A stretch of 9,201 bases of DNA from assembly GCA_022732315.1 (NCBI GenBank), contig JAIJUV010000094.1:1-9201 (forward strand), read 5' to 3'. The position numbers and the translations under genes are program-made. This document shows, in pieces, positions 1 to 9,200 of this stretch (its first letter is position 1; the number at the start of each line of letters is the position of its first letter). The notes under the pieces were generated by a model, which ran no database searches, had not been told where the DNA came from, and saw only the letters and a list, made by a program, of their open reading frames with translations. Source of the DNA: Prevotella sp. Lineage in GTDB: Bacteria; Bacteroidota; Bacteroidia; Bacteroidales; Bacteroidaceae.

Positions 1-263
1 TTAACACGACCACCACGAACCAATACGATTGAGTGCTCCTGCAAGTTGTGACCCTCTCCTGGGATGTAAGAGTTAACCTCCTTAGAGTTTGTCAAACGAA
101 CACGGGCAACCTTACGCATTGCCGAATTAGGCTTCTTAGGAGTTGTTGTGTAAACACGGACACAAACACCACGACGCTGTGGACATGAATCCAAAGCTGG
201 TGACTTGCTCTTGTCTACCAAAACTCGTCTGCCTTTTCTTACTAACTGTGAAATAGTAGGCAT
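1..263 (-). CDS. rpsL: 30S ribosomal protein S12, 3' end missing
   Basis: S12 sits at the decoding centre of the small ribosomal subunit and helps control translational accuracy. Translating the minus strand from the ATG at 263 gives a protein that starts [20 protein letters not shown] and aligns with E. coli S12 almost without gaps. Visible signatures are [20 protein letters not shown] at residues 27-46 and the loop [10 protein letters not shown] at 69-78. Lys43, the main streptomycin-resistance position, is the sensitive wild-type residue. The window ends two bases into codon 88 (AA-, compatible with the usual Lys88), so about 30-40 C-terminal residues are missing; this is a window edge, not a broken gene. 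No Shine-Dalgarno sequence precedes the ATG, only an A/T-rich leader, as usual in Bacteroidota. By family convention rpsG and fusA should follow. The identification is very secure. Confidence 0.98.
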   Translation of the reverse strand, partial: MPTISQLVRKGRRVLVDKSKSPALDSCPQRRGVCVRVYTTTPKKPNSAMRKVARVRLTNSKEVNSYIPGEGHNLQEHSIVLVRGGRV

Positions 264-317
264 AATTTTACTTTTTAATTTATTATTTTGTTTTTATTAT
301 TGTCTTATTTCCGTATA

Positions 318-337
318 AGCCACCACATTATGGGGCT
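318..337 (-). promoter_or_regulatory. Hairpin at the 5' end of the rpsL leader
   Basis: Read on the minus strand the sequence is AGCC-CCA-TAATG-TGG-T-GGCT. This is a 7-bp stem, mostly G/C, with one bulged T and a 5-nt loop, standing out in an otherwise A/T-rich spacer. If the TAACTTTG box just upstream is the -7 element, the hairpin lies within the first few nucleotides of the transcript and about 55 nt before the rpsL start. It could protect the 5' end of the mRNA or serve as a regulatory site for the str operon. The fold is seen in the sequence; its function is inference, and no T-run follows it, so it does not look like a terminator. Confidence 0.4.
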
Positions 338-346
338 TTCGGGGTG

Positions 347-378
347 CAAAGTTACGATTTTTTCGGCAAACTACCTAA
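347..378 (-). promoter_or_regulatory. Probable Bacteroidota-type promoter of rpsL
   Basis: The minus strand carries TAACTTTG at 354-347, a full match to the Bacteroidota -7 consensus TAnnTTTG, followed by CAC as is common in this group. With a 20-nt spacer the -33 position (378-375) reads TTAG against the consensus TTTG, a three-of-four match. Transcription would start near 340, giving a leader of roughly 75-80 nt. The position, between the end of the DUF3467 gene and rpsL, suits an independent promoter for the str operon. The start site has not been mapped; this is a consensus match. Confidence 0.6.
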
Positions 379-502
379 TAATAAAAGTAACTTTTGAAAA
401 AGGAAGGCAAGTTTTAACGTTATATAACTATTAAAAACAAATATTATAAAGAAAAAGTAGTATTCAGCGGAAAATTTAGTCTTAGCACGTATGCTTTATC
501 AA

Positions 503-826
503 TTAAGCCTCACCTTTTGGAGTACCGAATGGAGCGATGGTACGCTCTTGCTCATCGGCAATCTTAATCTTACCAAAAGTCTGCTCGTAATTGTAGATAT
601 TACCCTGCAATGCCTGAAGCAGACGCTTAGCATGTTCTGGTGCCATGATAACACGGCTCTTAATCTGGGGCTGTGGCATTCCTGGGAGTGCACATGCAAA
701 ATCCAAAATGAAATCAGAACTTGAGTGAGTAATCAAAGCCAAATTTGAATAGGTGCCTTCTGCAACCTCTGGCTTGATGCCCATCTGAAACTGACTCTGC
801 TCTTGATTATTCTTATTTTCTTCCAT
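503..826 (-). CDS. DUF3467 domain-containing small protein, function unknown
   Basis: This 107-residue protein has no assigned function. Residues 1-15 are rich in Asn, Gln and Glu and probably disordered. The core, about residues 17-86, has the pattern I associate with DUF3467: a GTYSNLALITHSSSDFILDF segment, then a strand with SRVIMAPEHAK, then a helix LLQALQGNIYNYEQTFG. It suggests a compact alpha/beta fold. The C-terminal tail is short and charged, then Pro/Gly-containing. No signal peptide, membrane segment or catalytic Cys/His motif is visible, so it is probably cytosolic. The ATG at 826 is the natural start: it lies about 36 nt below the predicted transcription start, with an A/T-rich leader and no Shine-Dalgarno. 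From memory, a DUF3467 gene between rpoC and rpsL recurs in Bacteroidales, which hints at a link with transcription or translation, but this is context only. It is separated from rpoC by a terminator-like repeat and seems to have its own promoter. Confidence 0.88.
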   Translation of the reverse strand: MEENKNNQEQSQFQMGIKPEVAEGTYSNLALITHSSSDFILDFACALPGMPQPQIKSRVIMAPEHAKRLLQALQGNIYNYEQTFGKIKIADEQERTIAPFGTPKGEA

Positions 827-867
827 AATTATATTAAGTTAATAGGGTTAAACTTCTTTTGATGATG

Positions 868-899
868 CAAATTTACACATAAAATCTGAAAAAAACAAA
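868..899 (-). promoter_or_regulatory. Near-consensus Bacteroidota promoter of the DUF3467 gene
   Basis: The minus strand reads TTTG at 899-896, a 20-nt spacer, and TAAATTTG at 875-868. This matches both halves of the Bacteroidota primary sigma consensus (-33 TTTG, -7 TAnnTTTG) at the preferred 19-21 nt spacing. The predicted start is near 862, leaving a leader of about 36 nt. It lies downstream of the hairpin that probably ends the rpoBC transcript, so the small gene can be transcribed independently of rpoBC. The start site is not mapped. Confidence 0.72.
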
Positions 900-960
900 T
901 AATTTCATACTTATTTTTAAATCAGCACTCAAAAAAGACAAAGAACTGCCTACAAAGCAA

Positions 961-992
961 AGAGCCATAGATGAATCATCACCTATGGCTCT
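961..992 (-). terminator. Probable terminator of the rpoBC transcript
   Basis: AGAGCCATAG (961-970) and CTATGGCTCT (983-992) form a perfect 10-bp stem around a 12-nt loop; three further pairs (ATG/CAT) can form inside the loop. It starts 29 bp beyond the rpoC stop codon, where a transcript end is expected. On the minus strand the stem is followed by TTGCTTTGT, an interrupted T-run, with a cleaner TTTTTT farther down at about 931-936. The weak T-run means termination may be partial, or the stem may mainly protect the 3' end of the mRNA. The plus-strand side has no T-run, so the minus orientation is preferred. Confidence 0.72.
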
Positions 993-1021
993 ATACCTTA
1001 TTATATATACTCTATATGGTT

Positions 1022-4000
1022 TTAATCAACGATTGGTGAATCACCATAGTCGAGTACTGTCTTTCTATTAGCCTGCATGCGCTCGTATTCTTCCTTAGAA
1101 CCTACAATCAGCTTATCCCACTGACGAAGACCTGTACCTGCAGGAATCAAATGACCGCAGATTACATTCTCCTTCATACCCTCAAGGTAATCTACCTTTC
1201 CACGGATGGCAGCCTCATTCAAGACCTTAGTGGTCTCCTGGAAGGAAGCAGCACTCATGAAGCTCTTAGTACCAAGAGCAGCACGGGTAATACCCTGAAG
1301 AATCTGAGTTGATGTTGCAGCTACGGCATCACGAACCTGAACAAGTTTCTTATCACGACGCTTCAAAGCAGAATTTTCATCACGCAACTTGCGGGCTGTG
1401 ATAATCTGACCTGGCTTGAGTTCGGTACTGTCACCAGCGTTGGTAACAACCTTCTTACCCCAGATACGGTCATTCTCCTCTGCGAAGTCGAGCTTGTCAA
1501 CCAACTCCTGCTCCAGGAATGTAGTATCACCTGGATCGTCGATACGAACCTTACGCATCATCTGACGAACAACCACCTCGAAGTGCTTATCGTTGATAGC
1601 CACACCCTGGAGACGGTAAACGTCCTGAATCTGGTTAACGATGTACTCCTGAACTGCGGTAGGACCCATGATAGCGAGAATATCGCCTGGAGTTACGCTA
1701 CCATCAGAAAGAGGTGTACCAGCACGAACGGCATCATGCTCCTGTACCAGAATCTGCTTAGAGAGTGATACGAGATATTTCTTCTGGTCACCAGTCTTTG
1801 AGGTAACGATGATTTCACGGTTACCACGCTTTACCTTACCCATGGTTACCTCACCATCGATTTCTGATACGACAGCAGGGTTAGATGGGTTACGAGCCTC
1901 AAGAAGCTCGGTTACACGTGGAAGACCACCGGTGATATCACCTGCACCACCTACGGCACGAGGAATCTTAACAAGCACCTCACCTGTCTTGATAGTCTGA
2001 CCATCCTCAACAACAAGGTGACCACCTACAGGGAAGTTGTAAGTACCAATTACCTCACCATGAGCATCGATTACATCACAAGATGGAACCATTGCCTTGT
2101 TCTTTGAATCAGTGATAATCTTCTCCTCCAAACCTGTAGTCTCATCGACCTCGGCACGGTAAGTCTGATCCTTCTGGACGTCATTGAACTTCAATGTACC
2201 AGCATACTGGCTGACGATAACGGCGTTGAATGGGTCCCAACGGGCAATCACAGTATCCTTCTCTACTACTTCACCCTCCTTGTGATACAAAGAAGAACCA
2301 TAAGGAACATTCAATGTTGCAAGGATGATATTGGTATTAGGATCAACGAAACGGATTTCAGCCAAGTGGCTTACTACCTTCTCGCACTTGATATCGTTGC
2401 CTTCCTCATCTTCCTCTACGAATGGAACAGTGCTCAACTCATCAAACTCGATACGAGACTTATTCTTCGCTGCAATCTTAGCATTGGCAGCAGCGTTAGA
2501 TGCAATACCACCGGCGTGGAATGTACGGAGAGTAAGCTGAGTACCAGGCTCACCGATAGCCTGAGCTGCGATGACACCCACAGCCTCACCAAGCTGAACC
2601 ATACGGGCTGTAGCCAAGTTACGACCGTAACACTTCATGCAGACACCCTTCTTGCTCTCGCAGGTAAGTACTGAGCGAATCTCTACGCTCTCGATAGGTG
2701 ACTCGTCAATCATCTTAGCCTTAGCCTCTGTGATTTCCTCACCCGACTTAACAATCAGTTCACCAGTAGTTGGGTGAATGATGTCATGTACAGAAACACG
2801 ACCCAGGATACGCTCGTAGAGAGAAGAGATGATTTCATCACCATTCTTCAAAGCTGTGCAAACCAAGCCACGCAATGTACCACAGTCTGTTTCAGTAATA
2901 ATCACGTCATGTGATACGTCTACAAGACGACGGGTCAAGTAACCGGCGTCGGCAGTCTTCATCGCGGTATCAGCAAGACCCTTACGGGCACCGTGAGATG
3001 CAATAAAGTACTCCAACACAGACATACCCTCCTTAAAGTTAGAAAGGATAGGGTTTTCAATGATCTGCGCACCCTCTGCACCAGCCTTCTGAGGCTTAGC
3101 CATCAAACCACGCATACCAGACAACTGCTTAATCTGATCCTTAGAACCACGGGCTCCGGAATCAAGCATCATGTAAACGGCATTGAAACCCTGGTCTGCC
3201 TCGGTCATCTCCTTCATCAAGATGTTACCCAAGTCGGTGTTCACGTGAGTCCACGCATCAATCACCTGGTTGTAACGCTCCTTATTGGTGATGAATCCCA
3301 TGTTATAGTTGTTGGTGATTTCCTCAACCTCCTTGCGGCCACGCTCAACGATAGTCTCCTTCTCTGGTGGGATGATGATATCGCCAAGGTTAAATGACAA
3401 ACCTGCCACGTAAGCCATGCGGTAACCCAAGTTCTTGATACCATCGAGGAACTCACATGCCTCAGCCATACCTACAGCCTTGATAACATTTGAAATCAAA
3501 CCGCGGAGAGTCTTCTTAGAGATGACATCATTGAAGAAGCCCACCTCATCAGGGATGATACCATTTACGATAACTCGACCTACAGAAGTCTCAACCATAC
3601 GCTTCTGAATCTTACCATCAACCAAGTCGTCAACGATAACCTTTACCAGAGCGTGAAGGTCACAACGGCCCTCATTACGGGCAATCAAAGCCTCCTCAGG
3701 ACCATAGAATGTCAATCCCTCACCCTTAGCACCTGGGCGAATCTTAGTAATATAGTAGAGACCAAGCACCATATCCTGAGAAGGAACGGTGATAGGCGCA
3801 CCATTAGCAGGGTTCAGAATGTTGTGGCTCTGGAGCATCAGGATCTGAGTCTCCAAAATAGCCTCATTGCTCAATGGAAGGTGAACAGCCATCTGGTCAC
3901 CATCGAAGTCGGCGTTGAACGCTGTACATGCCAATGGGTGCAACTGGATAGCCTTACCCTCAATCATCTTAGGCTGGAAAGCCTGGATACCGAGACGGTG

Positions 4001-5356
4001 AAGTGTAGGGGCACGGTTCAACATAACCGGATGCCCCTTCATTACATTCTCCAGGATATCCCAGATAACTGGCTCACGGCGATCCACAATCTTCTTGGCA
4101 CTCTTCACAGTCTTTACGATACCACGCTCAATCAACTTGCGGATGATAAATGGTTTGTAAAGCTCTGCAGCCATCAACTTAGGAAGACCGCACTCACCCA
4201 TCTTCAGCTCAGGACCAACGACGATAACCGAACGAGCAGAATAGTCAACACGCTTACCCAAGAGGTTCTGACGGAAGCGACCCTGCTTACCCTTCAAAGA
4301 GTCAGAGAGTGACTTCAATGGACGATTGCTCTCACTCTTCACAGCAGAACTCTTACGAGAGTTATCGAACAAACTGTCTACAGCCTCCTGCAACATACGC
4401 TTCTCGTTACGGAGAATAACTTCAGGAGCCTTAATCTCAACCAATCTCTTCAAACGGTTGTTACGGATAATAACACGACGATAGAGATCGTTCAAGTCGG
4501 ATGTTGCAAAGCGACCACCATCCAGTGGTACCAAAGGACGGAGCTCTGGTGGAGTAACAGGGATAATCTTCATCACCATCCACTCAGGCTTGTTGATGCC
4601 CTTGCTGGCACGGAAGCCCTCTACTACGTTCAAGCGCTTCAAAGCCTCAGTCTTACGCTGCTGGCTTGAATCGTTATTAGCACGGTCGCGGAGCTCGTAA
4701 GACAATGAATCGAGGTCTACATTCTGCAACAACTGATAGATTGCCTCAGCACCCATCTTGGCAATGAACTTGTTTGGATCAGAATCATCCAAATTCTCGT
4801 TGTCACCATTTGGGTCATACTTGTCGAGGATGTCCATGTATTCATCCTCAGACAAGAGATCAAGCTTGGCAGAACCAAGCAAAGGAAGACCGTCGGCATC
4901 TACCTTACCCTCGAGAATACCTGGCTGAATCACTACATACTTCTCGTAGTAGATAACAGCATCAAGCTTCTTGGTTGGCATACCCAAAAGGTAACCAATC
5001 TTATTTGGCAGAGAACGGAAATACCAGATATGAGCTACAGGAACAACAAGTTCGATATGACCAGAACGCTCACGACGAACCTTCTTCTCAGTAACCTCAA
5101 CACCGCATCGGTCACAAACGATTCCCTTATAACGGATGCGCTTGTACTTTCCGCAGGCGCACTCGTAGTCCTTGGTAGGACCAAAAATGCGCTCGCAGAA
5201 CAAACCGTCACGTTCCGGCTTATATGTACGATAATTAATGGTTTCAGGCTTAGTAACCTCACCATACGAATTTTCCAGGATCTCCTCTGGCGAAGCGAGA
5301 CCGATGGTAATCTTCGTAAAATTATTCTTTACCTTTGTATCTTTTTTGAAAGCCAT
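1022..5356 (-). CDS. rpoC: DNA-directed RNA polymerase subunit beta prime
   Basis: RpoC forms the clamp and most of the active site of RNA polymerase. The protein is complete at 1444 aa (E. coli 1407). Visible in order: the first zinc site Cys66, Cys68, Cys81, Cys84; the clamp coiled coil that binds sigma at about 288-332; switch region [20 protein letters not shown] at 360-379; the catalytic magnesium loop NADFDGDQ at 481-488 with Asp483, Asp485 and Asp487; the bridge helix around 734-755; the second zinc site Cys825, Cys899, Cys906, Cys909; trigger loop [13 protein letters not shown] at 935-947; and [18 protein letters not shown] at 1140-1157. A domain of about 190 aa (951-1138) splits the trigger loop, corresponding to the SI3 insertion of E. 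coli. An acidic stretch at 181-196 is longer than in E. coli. The start at 5356 is 31 bp after the rpoB stop and gives the expected N-terminus; the leader is A-rich with no Shine-Dalgarno. It is cotranscribed with rpoB. Confidence 0.99.
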   Translation of the reverse strand: MAFKKDTKVKNNFTKITIGLASPEEILENSYGEVTKPETINYRTYKPERDGLFCERIFGPTKDYECACGKYKRIRYKGIVCDRCGVEVTEKKVRRERSGHIELVVPVAHIWYFRSLPNKIGYLLGMPTKKLDAVIYYEKYVVIQPGILEGKVDADGLPLLGSAKLDLLSEDEYMDILDKYDPNGDNENLDDSDPNKFIAKMGAEAIYQLLQNVDLDSLSYELRDRANNDSSQQRKTEALKRLNVVEGFRASKGINKPEWMVMKIIPVTPPELRPLVPLDGGRFATSDLNDLYRRVIIRNNRLKRLVEIKAPEVILRNEKRMLQEAVDSLFDNSRKSSAVKSESNRPLKSLSDSLKGKQGRFRQNLLGKRVDYSARSVIVVGPELKMGECGLPKLMAAELYKPFIIRKLIERGIVKTVKSAKKIVDRREPVIWDILENVMKGHPVMLNRAPTLHRLGIQAFQPKMIEGKAIQLHPLACTAFNADFDGDQMAVHLPLSNEAILETQILMLQSHNILNPANGAPITVPSQDMVLGLYYITKIRPGAKGEGLTFYGPEEALIARNEGRCDLHALVKVIVDDLVDGKIQKRMVETSVGRVIVNGIIPDEVGFFNDVISKKTLRGLISNVIKAVGMAEACEFLDGIKNLGYRMAYVAGLSFNLGDIIIPPEKETIVERGRKEVEEITNNYNMGFITNKERYNQVIDAWTHVNTDLGNILMKEMTEADQGFNAVYMMLDSGARGSKDQIKQLSGMRGLMAKPQKAGAEGAQIIENPILSNFKEGMSVLEYFIASHGARKGLADTAMKTADAGYLTRRLVDVSHDVIITETDCGTLRGLVCTALKNGDEIISSLYERILGRVSVHDIIHPTTGELIVKSGEEITEAKAKMIDESPIESVEIRSVLTCESKKGVCMKCYGRNLATARMVQLGEAVGVIAAQAIGEPGTQLTLRTFHAGGIASNAAANAKIAAKNKSRIEFDELSTVPFVEEDEEGNDIKCEKVVSHLAEIRFVDPNTNIILATLNVPYGSSLYHKEGEVVEKDTVIARWDPFNAVIVSQYAGTLKFNDVQKDQTYRAEVDETTGLEEKIITDSKNKAMVPSCDVIDAHGEVIGTYNFPVGGHLVVEDGQTIKTGEVLVKIPRAVGGAGDITGGLPRVTELLEARNPSNPAVVSEIDGEVTMGKVKRGNREIIVTSKTGDQKKYLVSLSKQILVQEHDAVRAGTPLSDGSVTPGDILAIMGPTAVQEYIVNQIQDVYRLQGVAINDKHFEVVVRQMMRKVRIDDPGDTTFLEQELVDKLDFAEENDRIWGKKVVTNAGDSTELKPGQIITARKLRDENSALKRRDKKLVQVRDAVAATSTQILQGITRAALGTKSFMSAASFQETTKVLNEAAIRGKVDYLEGMKENVICGHLIPAGTGLRQWDKLIVGSKEEYERMQANRKTVLDYGDSPIVD
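1943..2506 (-). other. SI3-like insertion inside the RpoC trigger loop
   Basis: Residues 951-1138 of RpoC separate the trigger-loop N-terminal helix (TLRTFHAGG) from its return strand ([11 protein letters not shown]). The segment contains VPYGSSL and [20 protein letters not shown], which resemble the VPYGAVL and [20 protein letters not shown] stretches of the E. coli SI3 domain. It is therefore the shared large-clade insertion, not a new domain. In E. coli SI3 influences pausing and trigger-loop folding; a similar role here is inferred. Edges are approximate. Confidence 0.8.
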
Positions 5357-5382
5357 GTTTCTTTATCTTAATTAGGGGTTCT

Positions 5383-5414
5383 CAAAATTAATCAAGTTTG
5401 ATGCTCAAGCCAAG
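5383..5414 (-). promoter_or_regulatory. Possible internal promoter overlapping the rpoB stop codon
   Basis: On the minus strand TAATTTTG at 5390-5383 begins with the rpoB stop TAA and matches the -7 consensus TAnnTTTG. Exactly 20 nt upstream, 5414-5411 reads CTTG, three of four matches to the -33 TTTG. A start near 5377 would give rpoC a leader of about 21 nt. This could supply extra rpoC transcript, but the stop codon contributes two of the six fixed bases and the region is A/T-rich, so chance is a real alternative. Confidence 0.25.
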
Positions 5415-8400
5415 GCCGCGAAGCTCATGGAGCAATACGTTGAGTGACTCTGGAATGCCAGGTGTTGGCATTGGGTCGCCCTTAACAATTGCCTCGTATG
5501 CCTTGCTACGTCCTACAACATCATCCGACTTAATGGTCAGAATCTCCTGCAATACGTGGCTAGCACCGAATGCCTCGATGGCCCAAACCTCCATCTCTCC
5601 GAATCGCTGACCACCAAACTGTGCCTTACCACCAAGTGGCTGCTGGGTAATCAGAGAGTAAGGACCGATAGAACGTGCGTGCATCTTATCCTCAACCATG
5701 TGACCCAACTTCAAGAAGTAGGTCATACCTACGGTAGCTGGCTGGTCAAACTGCTCACCTGTCTCACCATCATAAAGGTAAGTAGAACAGAAGCGTGGCA
5801 AGCCTGCCTTATCTGTCCACTCAGAGAGGTCTTCCAACTTAGCACCATCAAAGATAGGAGTAGCGAACTTAACGCCCAACTTCTTACCTGCCGCACCGAG
5901 AATACACTCGAAAATCTGTCCAAGGTTCATTCGAGAAGGCACACCCAATGGGTTCAATACCATATCTACAGGGCGACCATCAGCCATAAACGGCATATCC
6001 TCAAGACGTACCACCTTAGAAACGATACCCTTGTTACCGTGACGACCGGCGAGCTTATCACCCACCTGGATCTTACGCTTCTTCGCGATGTATACCTTAG
6101 CCATCTGGAGAATACCAGAAGGAAGCTCGTCACCGATAGTAATAGCAAACTTACGACGCTTCAACTCTGCATCAAGCTGCTTATACTTGCGGATATAGTT
6201 CATGATCAGACGCTGAATCAAAGTATTTGTATGATCATCATCTGTCCAACCATTAGACTGAACACCATCGTACTCCAAGTTCTTCAAAGCTGCTGCTGTG
6301 AATGTGCTACCCTTAGTGATGATTTCAACACCAGAGTAATCCTTCACACCCTGAGAAGTCTTGTCTTCCGTCAGAGTGAGCAACTTATCAACCAGGATAT
6401 CCTTCAAGTCATCGCCCTTAGCCTCGTACTCCTCATCAATCTTGGCAAGGATAATCTTATCCTGCTTCTTAGACTCACGAGTCTTAACGGCACGAGAGAA
6501 CAACTTCTTGTCGATGACAACACCACTCAATGATGGATTAGCCTTCAAGGAAGAATCCTTCACATCACCAGCTTTATCACCGAAGATGGCACGGAGCAAC
6601 TTCTCTTCTGGAGAAGGATCACTCTCGCCCTTAGGAGAAATCTTACCGATCATGATGTCGCCTGGTTCAATACGCGCACCAACACGTACGATACCATTAT
6701 CGTCGAGATCCTTTGTTGCTTCCTCACTTACGTTAGGAATATCAGAAGTGAACTCCTCAACACCACGCTTTGTCTCACGTACATCGAGAGAGTACTCATC
6801 CACGTGAACTGAGGTCAAAACATCATCACGAACCATACGCTCAGAGATAACGACAGCATCCTCATAGTTGTAACCCTTCCAAGGAATGTAAGCAACCAGC
6901 AAGTTTCTACCCAAAGCCAGCTCACCGTTCTCGGTAGCGTAACCCTCTGTCAGGATATCACCAGCCTTAACGCGCTGACCCTTGTTACAGATAGGACGCA
7001 AGTCGATGGTCATATTCTGGTTGGTACGACGGAACTTAGGAATGCGATACTCCTTCAAGGCAGGCTCGAAGCTGACGAACTCATCATCCTCTGTGCGATC
7101 ATAAAGGATACGGATGGTTGTTGCGTCAACATACTCGATAACACCCTCGCCTTCTGCGGTGATCATTGTACGTGAATCCTCACATACCTGCTTCTCAAGA
7201 CCGGTACCTACGATAGGTGCATCATTGTGAAGCAATGGCACTGCCTGGCGCATCATGTTACATCCCATCAACGCACGGTGACCATCATCGTGCTCCAAGA
7301 ATGGAATCAGACCTGCAGAAACAGATGCAATCTGCTGTGGAGAAACATCCACATAGTCAACGTCTGAAGGTGGAACCACTGGATAATCAGCATCCTGACG
7401 GCACTTAACGACGTCACGGATGAAGGCACCATCCTCTGTCAAAGGCGCATTACCCTGACCGATGATCTTAGCTTCCTCATCCTCAGCTGTCAGATAAACA
7501 ACATCATCGTTGTCCATATCCACTGTGCTGTCGCTAACCTTACGGTAAGGAGTAACGATGAAACCGAGGTCGTTGATCTTTGCATACATACAGAGTGAAG
7601 AAATCAAACCGATGTTAGGACCTTCAGGACTCTCGATAGGACAAAGACGACCATAGTGGGTATAGTGAACGTCACGAACCTCGAAACCTGCACGCTCACG
7701 AGACAGACCACCAGGACCAAGGGCAGAAAGACGACGCTTGTGAGTTACCTCAGCCAATGGGTTAGTCTGGTCCATGAACTGTGACAATGGGTTTGTACCA
7801 AAGAAAGAGTTGATAACGCTAGAGATAGTCTTGGCATTGATCAAGTCTGTTGGAGTAAACACCTCATTGTCGCGTACATTCATACGCTCACGGATTGTAC
7901 GGCTCATACGTGCCAAACCAATAGAGAACTGGTTAGCCAACTGCTCACCTACGGTGCGTACACGACGGTTAGACAAGTGGTCGATATCGTCGACTGTAGC
8001 ACTTGAATTGATGAGCTGAATCAAATATTTGATAATCTCGATGATATCGTCCTTCGTCAATACGCGGACATCCATATCGGTATCGAGACCTAATTTCTTA
8101 TTAATACGGTAGCGACCTACCTCACCCAAATCGTAACGCTTGTCAGAGAAGAAGAGGTTCTGGAAAACTTCGCGTGCACTGGCATCATCGGCAGGATCAG
8201 CATTACGCAACTGACGATAGATGTAAGTAACAGCCTCCTTCTCAGAGTTACTTGGGTCTTTAGCCAAAGTATTGAAGATGATAGTGAACTTGCTTGCAGC
8301 CTCTTCGTCCTTATGCAGGAGCACGGTAGTAGCACCACTCTCAACAATCTCCTCAATATTATCGGCAGTAAGCTCAGTCTCACGCTCCATGATTACCTCG

Positions 8401-9200
8401 TTACGCTCGATAGATACAACTTCACCAGTATCCTCATCAACGAAGTCCTCATTCCAGCTCTTCAAGACACGAGCAGCCAATTTACGACCGATGGCAGCCT
8501 TCATATTCTTCTTGTTCACCTTCACCTCTTCAGCGAGGTCAAAGATCTGGAGAATATCCTTATCCTGCTCATAACCGATGGCACGGAGCAAGGTAGTAAC
8601 AGGCAACTTCTTCTTACGGTCGATGTAAGCATACATCACATTATTGATGTCAGTAGCAAACTCAATCCAGCTACCCTTGAATGGGATGATACGTGCTGAA
8701 TAGAGCACAGTACCATTGGCATGCACACCCTGACCAAAGAACACACCAGGAGAACGGTGCAACTGAGAAACGACAACGCGCTCAGCACCATTGATTACGA
8801 ATGTACCATTGGCGGTCATGTAAGGGATAGTACCCAAGAACACATCCTGGATGAAAGTACCGAAATCCTCGTGATCAGGATCCGTACAATACAGCTTCAT
8901 CTTAGCCTTCAAAGGTACGCTATATGTAAGACCACGCTCCAGGCACTCATCGATAGTGTAGCGAGGAGGGTCAATATAGTAATCCAAGAACTCAAGAACG
9001 AAATTGTTACGTGTATCGGTGATAGGGAAGTTCTCAGAGAACACCTTATACAAACCGTCATTCTTGCGTTCCTCAGGCGGAGTATCCAACTGTAAGAAGT
9101 CCTTAAAAGACTTTAACTGCACATCGAGGAAATCCGGATATGGGTACGGATTATGAACGCTGGCAAAATTTACTCTGTTATCAACAATTTTTGTAGCCAT
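5388..9200 (-). CDS. rpoB: DNA-directed RNA polymerase subunit beta
   Basis: RpoB forms the other jaw of RNA polymerase and holds the rifampicin pocket. The protein is complete at 1270 aa (E. coli 1342), with its ATG one base from the window edge and an N-terminus ([20 protein letters not shown] at 17-36) of the expected Bacteroidales form. Visible in order: [19 protein letters not shown] at 137-155; a lobe insertion at about 228-310, shorter than E. coli SI1; the rifampicin region at 468-494; [19 protein letters not shown] at 518-536; [15 protein letters not shown] at 774-788 with Glu780-Asp781; flap sequence [20 protein letters not shown] at 864-883; a charged helical insertion at about 905-1010 in the place of E. 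coli SI2; [16 protein letters not shown] at 1047-1062 with active-site Lys1049 and Lys1057; and the C-terminal clamp-anchoring [20 protein letters not shown] at 1190-1209. The promoter lies outside the window, probably upstream with rplJL. rpoC follows after 31 bp, so the two subunits are made from one mRNA. Confidence 0.99.
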   Translation of the reverse strand: MATKIVDNRVNFASVHNPYPYPDFLDVQLKSFKDFLQLDTPPEERKNDGLYKVFSENFPITDTRNNFVLEFLDYYIDPPRYTIDECLERGLTYSVPLKAKMKLYCTDPDHEDFGTFIQDVFLGTIPYMTANGTFVINGAERVVVSQLHRSPGVFFGQGVHANGTVLYSARIIPFKGSWIEFATDINNVMYAYIDRKKKLPVTTLLRAIGYEQDKDILQIFDLAEEVKVNKKNMKAAIGRKLAARVLKSWNEDFVDEDTGEVVSIERNEVIMERETELTADNIEEIVESGATTVLLHKDEEAASKFTIIFNTLAKDPSNSEKEAVTYIYRQLRNADPADDASAREVFQNLFFSDKRYDLGEVGRYRINKKLGLDTDMDVRVLTKDDIIEIIKYLIQLINSSATVDDIDHLSNRRVRTVGEQLANQFSIGLARMSRTIRERMNVRDNEVFTPTDLINAKTISSVINSFFGTNPLSQFMDQTNPLAEVTHKRRLSALGPGGLSRERAGFEVRDVHYTHYGRLCPIESPEGPNIGLISSLCMYAKINDLGFIVTPYRKVSDSTVDMDNDDVVYLTAEDEEAKIIGQGNAPLTEDGAFIRDVVKCRQDADYPVVPPSDVDYVDVSPQQIASVSAGLIPFLEHDDGHRALMGCNMMRQAVPLLHNDAPIVGTGLEKQVCEDSRTMITAEGEGVIEYVDATTIRILYDRTEDDEFVSFEPALKEYRIPKFRRTNQNMTIDLRPICNKGQRVKAGDILTEGYATENGELALGRNLLVAYIPWKGYNYEDAVVISERMVRDDVLTSVHVDEYSLDVRETKRGVEEFTSDIPNVSEEATKDLDDNGIVRVGARIEPGDIMIGKISPKGESDPSPEEKLLRAIFGDKAGDVKDSSLKANPSLSGVVIDKKLFSRAVKTRESKKQDKIILAKIDEEYEAKGDDLKDILVDKLLTLTEDKTSQGVKDYSGVEIITKGSTFTAAALKNLEYDGVQSNGWTDDDHTNTLIQRLIMNYIRKYKQLDAELKRRKFAITIGDELPSGILQMAKVYIAKKRKIQVGDKLAGRHGNKGIVSKVVRLEDMPFMADGRPVDMVLNPLGVPSRMNLGQIFECILGAAGKKLGVKFATPIFDGAKLEDLSEWTDKAGLPRFCSTYLYDGETGEQFDQPATVGMTYFLKLGHMVEDKMHARSIGPYSLITQQPLGGKAQFGGQRFGEMEVWAIEAFGASHVLQEILTIKSDDVVGRSKAYEAIVKGDPMPTPGIPESLNVLLHELRGLGLSIKLD
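7719..7799 (-). other. Rifampicin-resistance-determining region of rpoB
   Basis: Residues 468-494 of RpoB correspond to E. coli 507-533. The residues most often altered in resistance are all of the sensitive type: Gln474, Asp477, His487 and Ser492 (E. coli 513, 516, 526 and 531). Differences from E. coli are Thr469, Asn470, Pro471, Thr479, Ala483, Val485 and Leu491. Sensitivity is predicted from these positions but depends also on uptake and modification. Confidence 0.85.

Noticed and set aside
383..395. AAAAG-TAA-CTTTT inverted repeat
   Set aside because: Five mostly A/T pairs in an A/T-rich spacer are expected by chance.
415..428. Overlapping palindromes TAACGTTA and GTTATATAAC
   Set aside because: Possible operator-like symmetry, but short and A/T-rich, well upstream of the predicted promoter, and with no second copy seen.
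484..495. Small hairpin AGCA-TACG-TGCT just after the DUF3467 stop
   Set aside because: The TACG loop is suggestive, but a 4-bp stem with no T-run directly after it is too weak to call a terminator.
491..724. Short plus-strand open frame overlapping the DUF3467 gene
   Set aside because: Antisense to a better supported gene that has a family match and a promoter; no promoter is seen for the plus-strand frame.
836..855. AAGTT...AACTT inverted repeat in the DUF3467 leader
   Set aside because: Five A/T-rich pairs then a mismatch; too unstable to support a regulatory call.
3653..4312. 219-codon open frame on the plus strand opposite rpoC
   Set aside because: Antisense shadow of the rpoC catalytic region; the composition is unlike a folded protein and there is no start context.
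5556..6533. 325-codon open frame on the plus strand opposite rpoB
   Set aside because: It lies wholly antisense to a highly conserved rpoB region, has no recognisable domain or promoter, and is explained by codon bias of the opposite strand.
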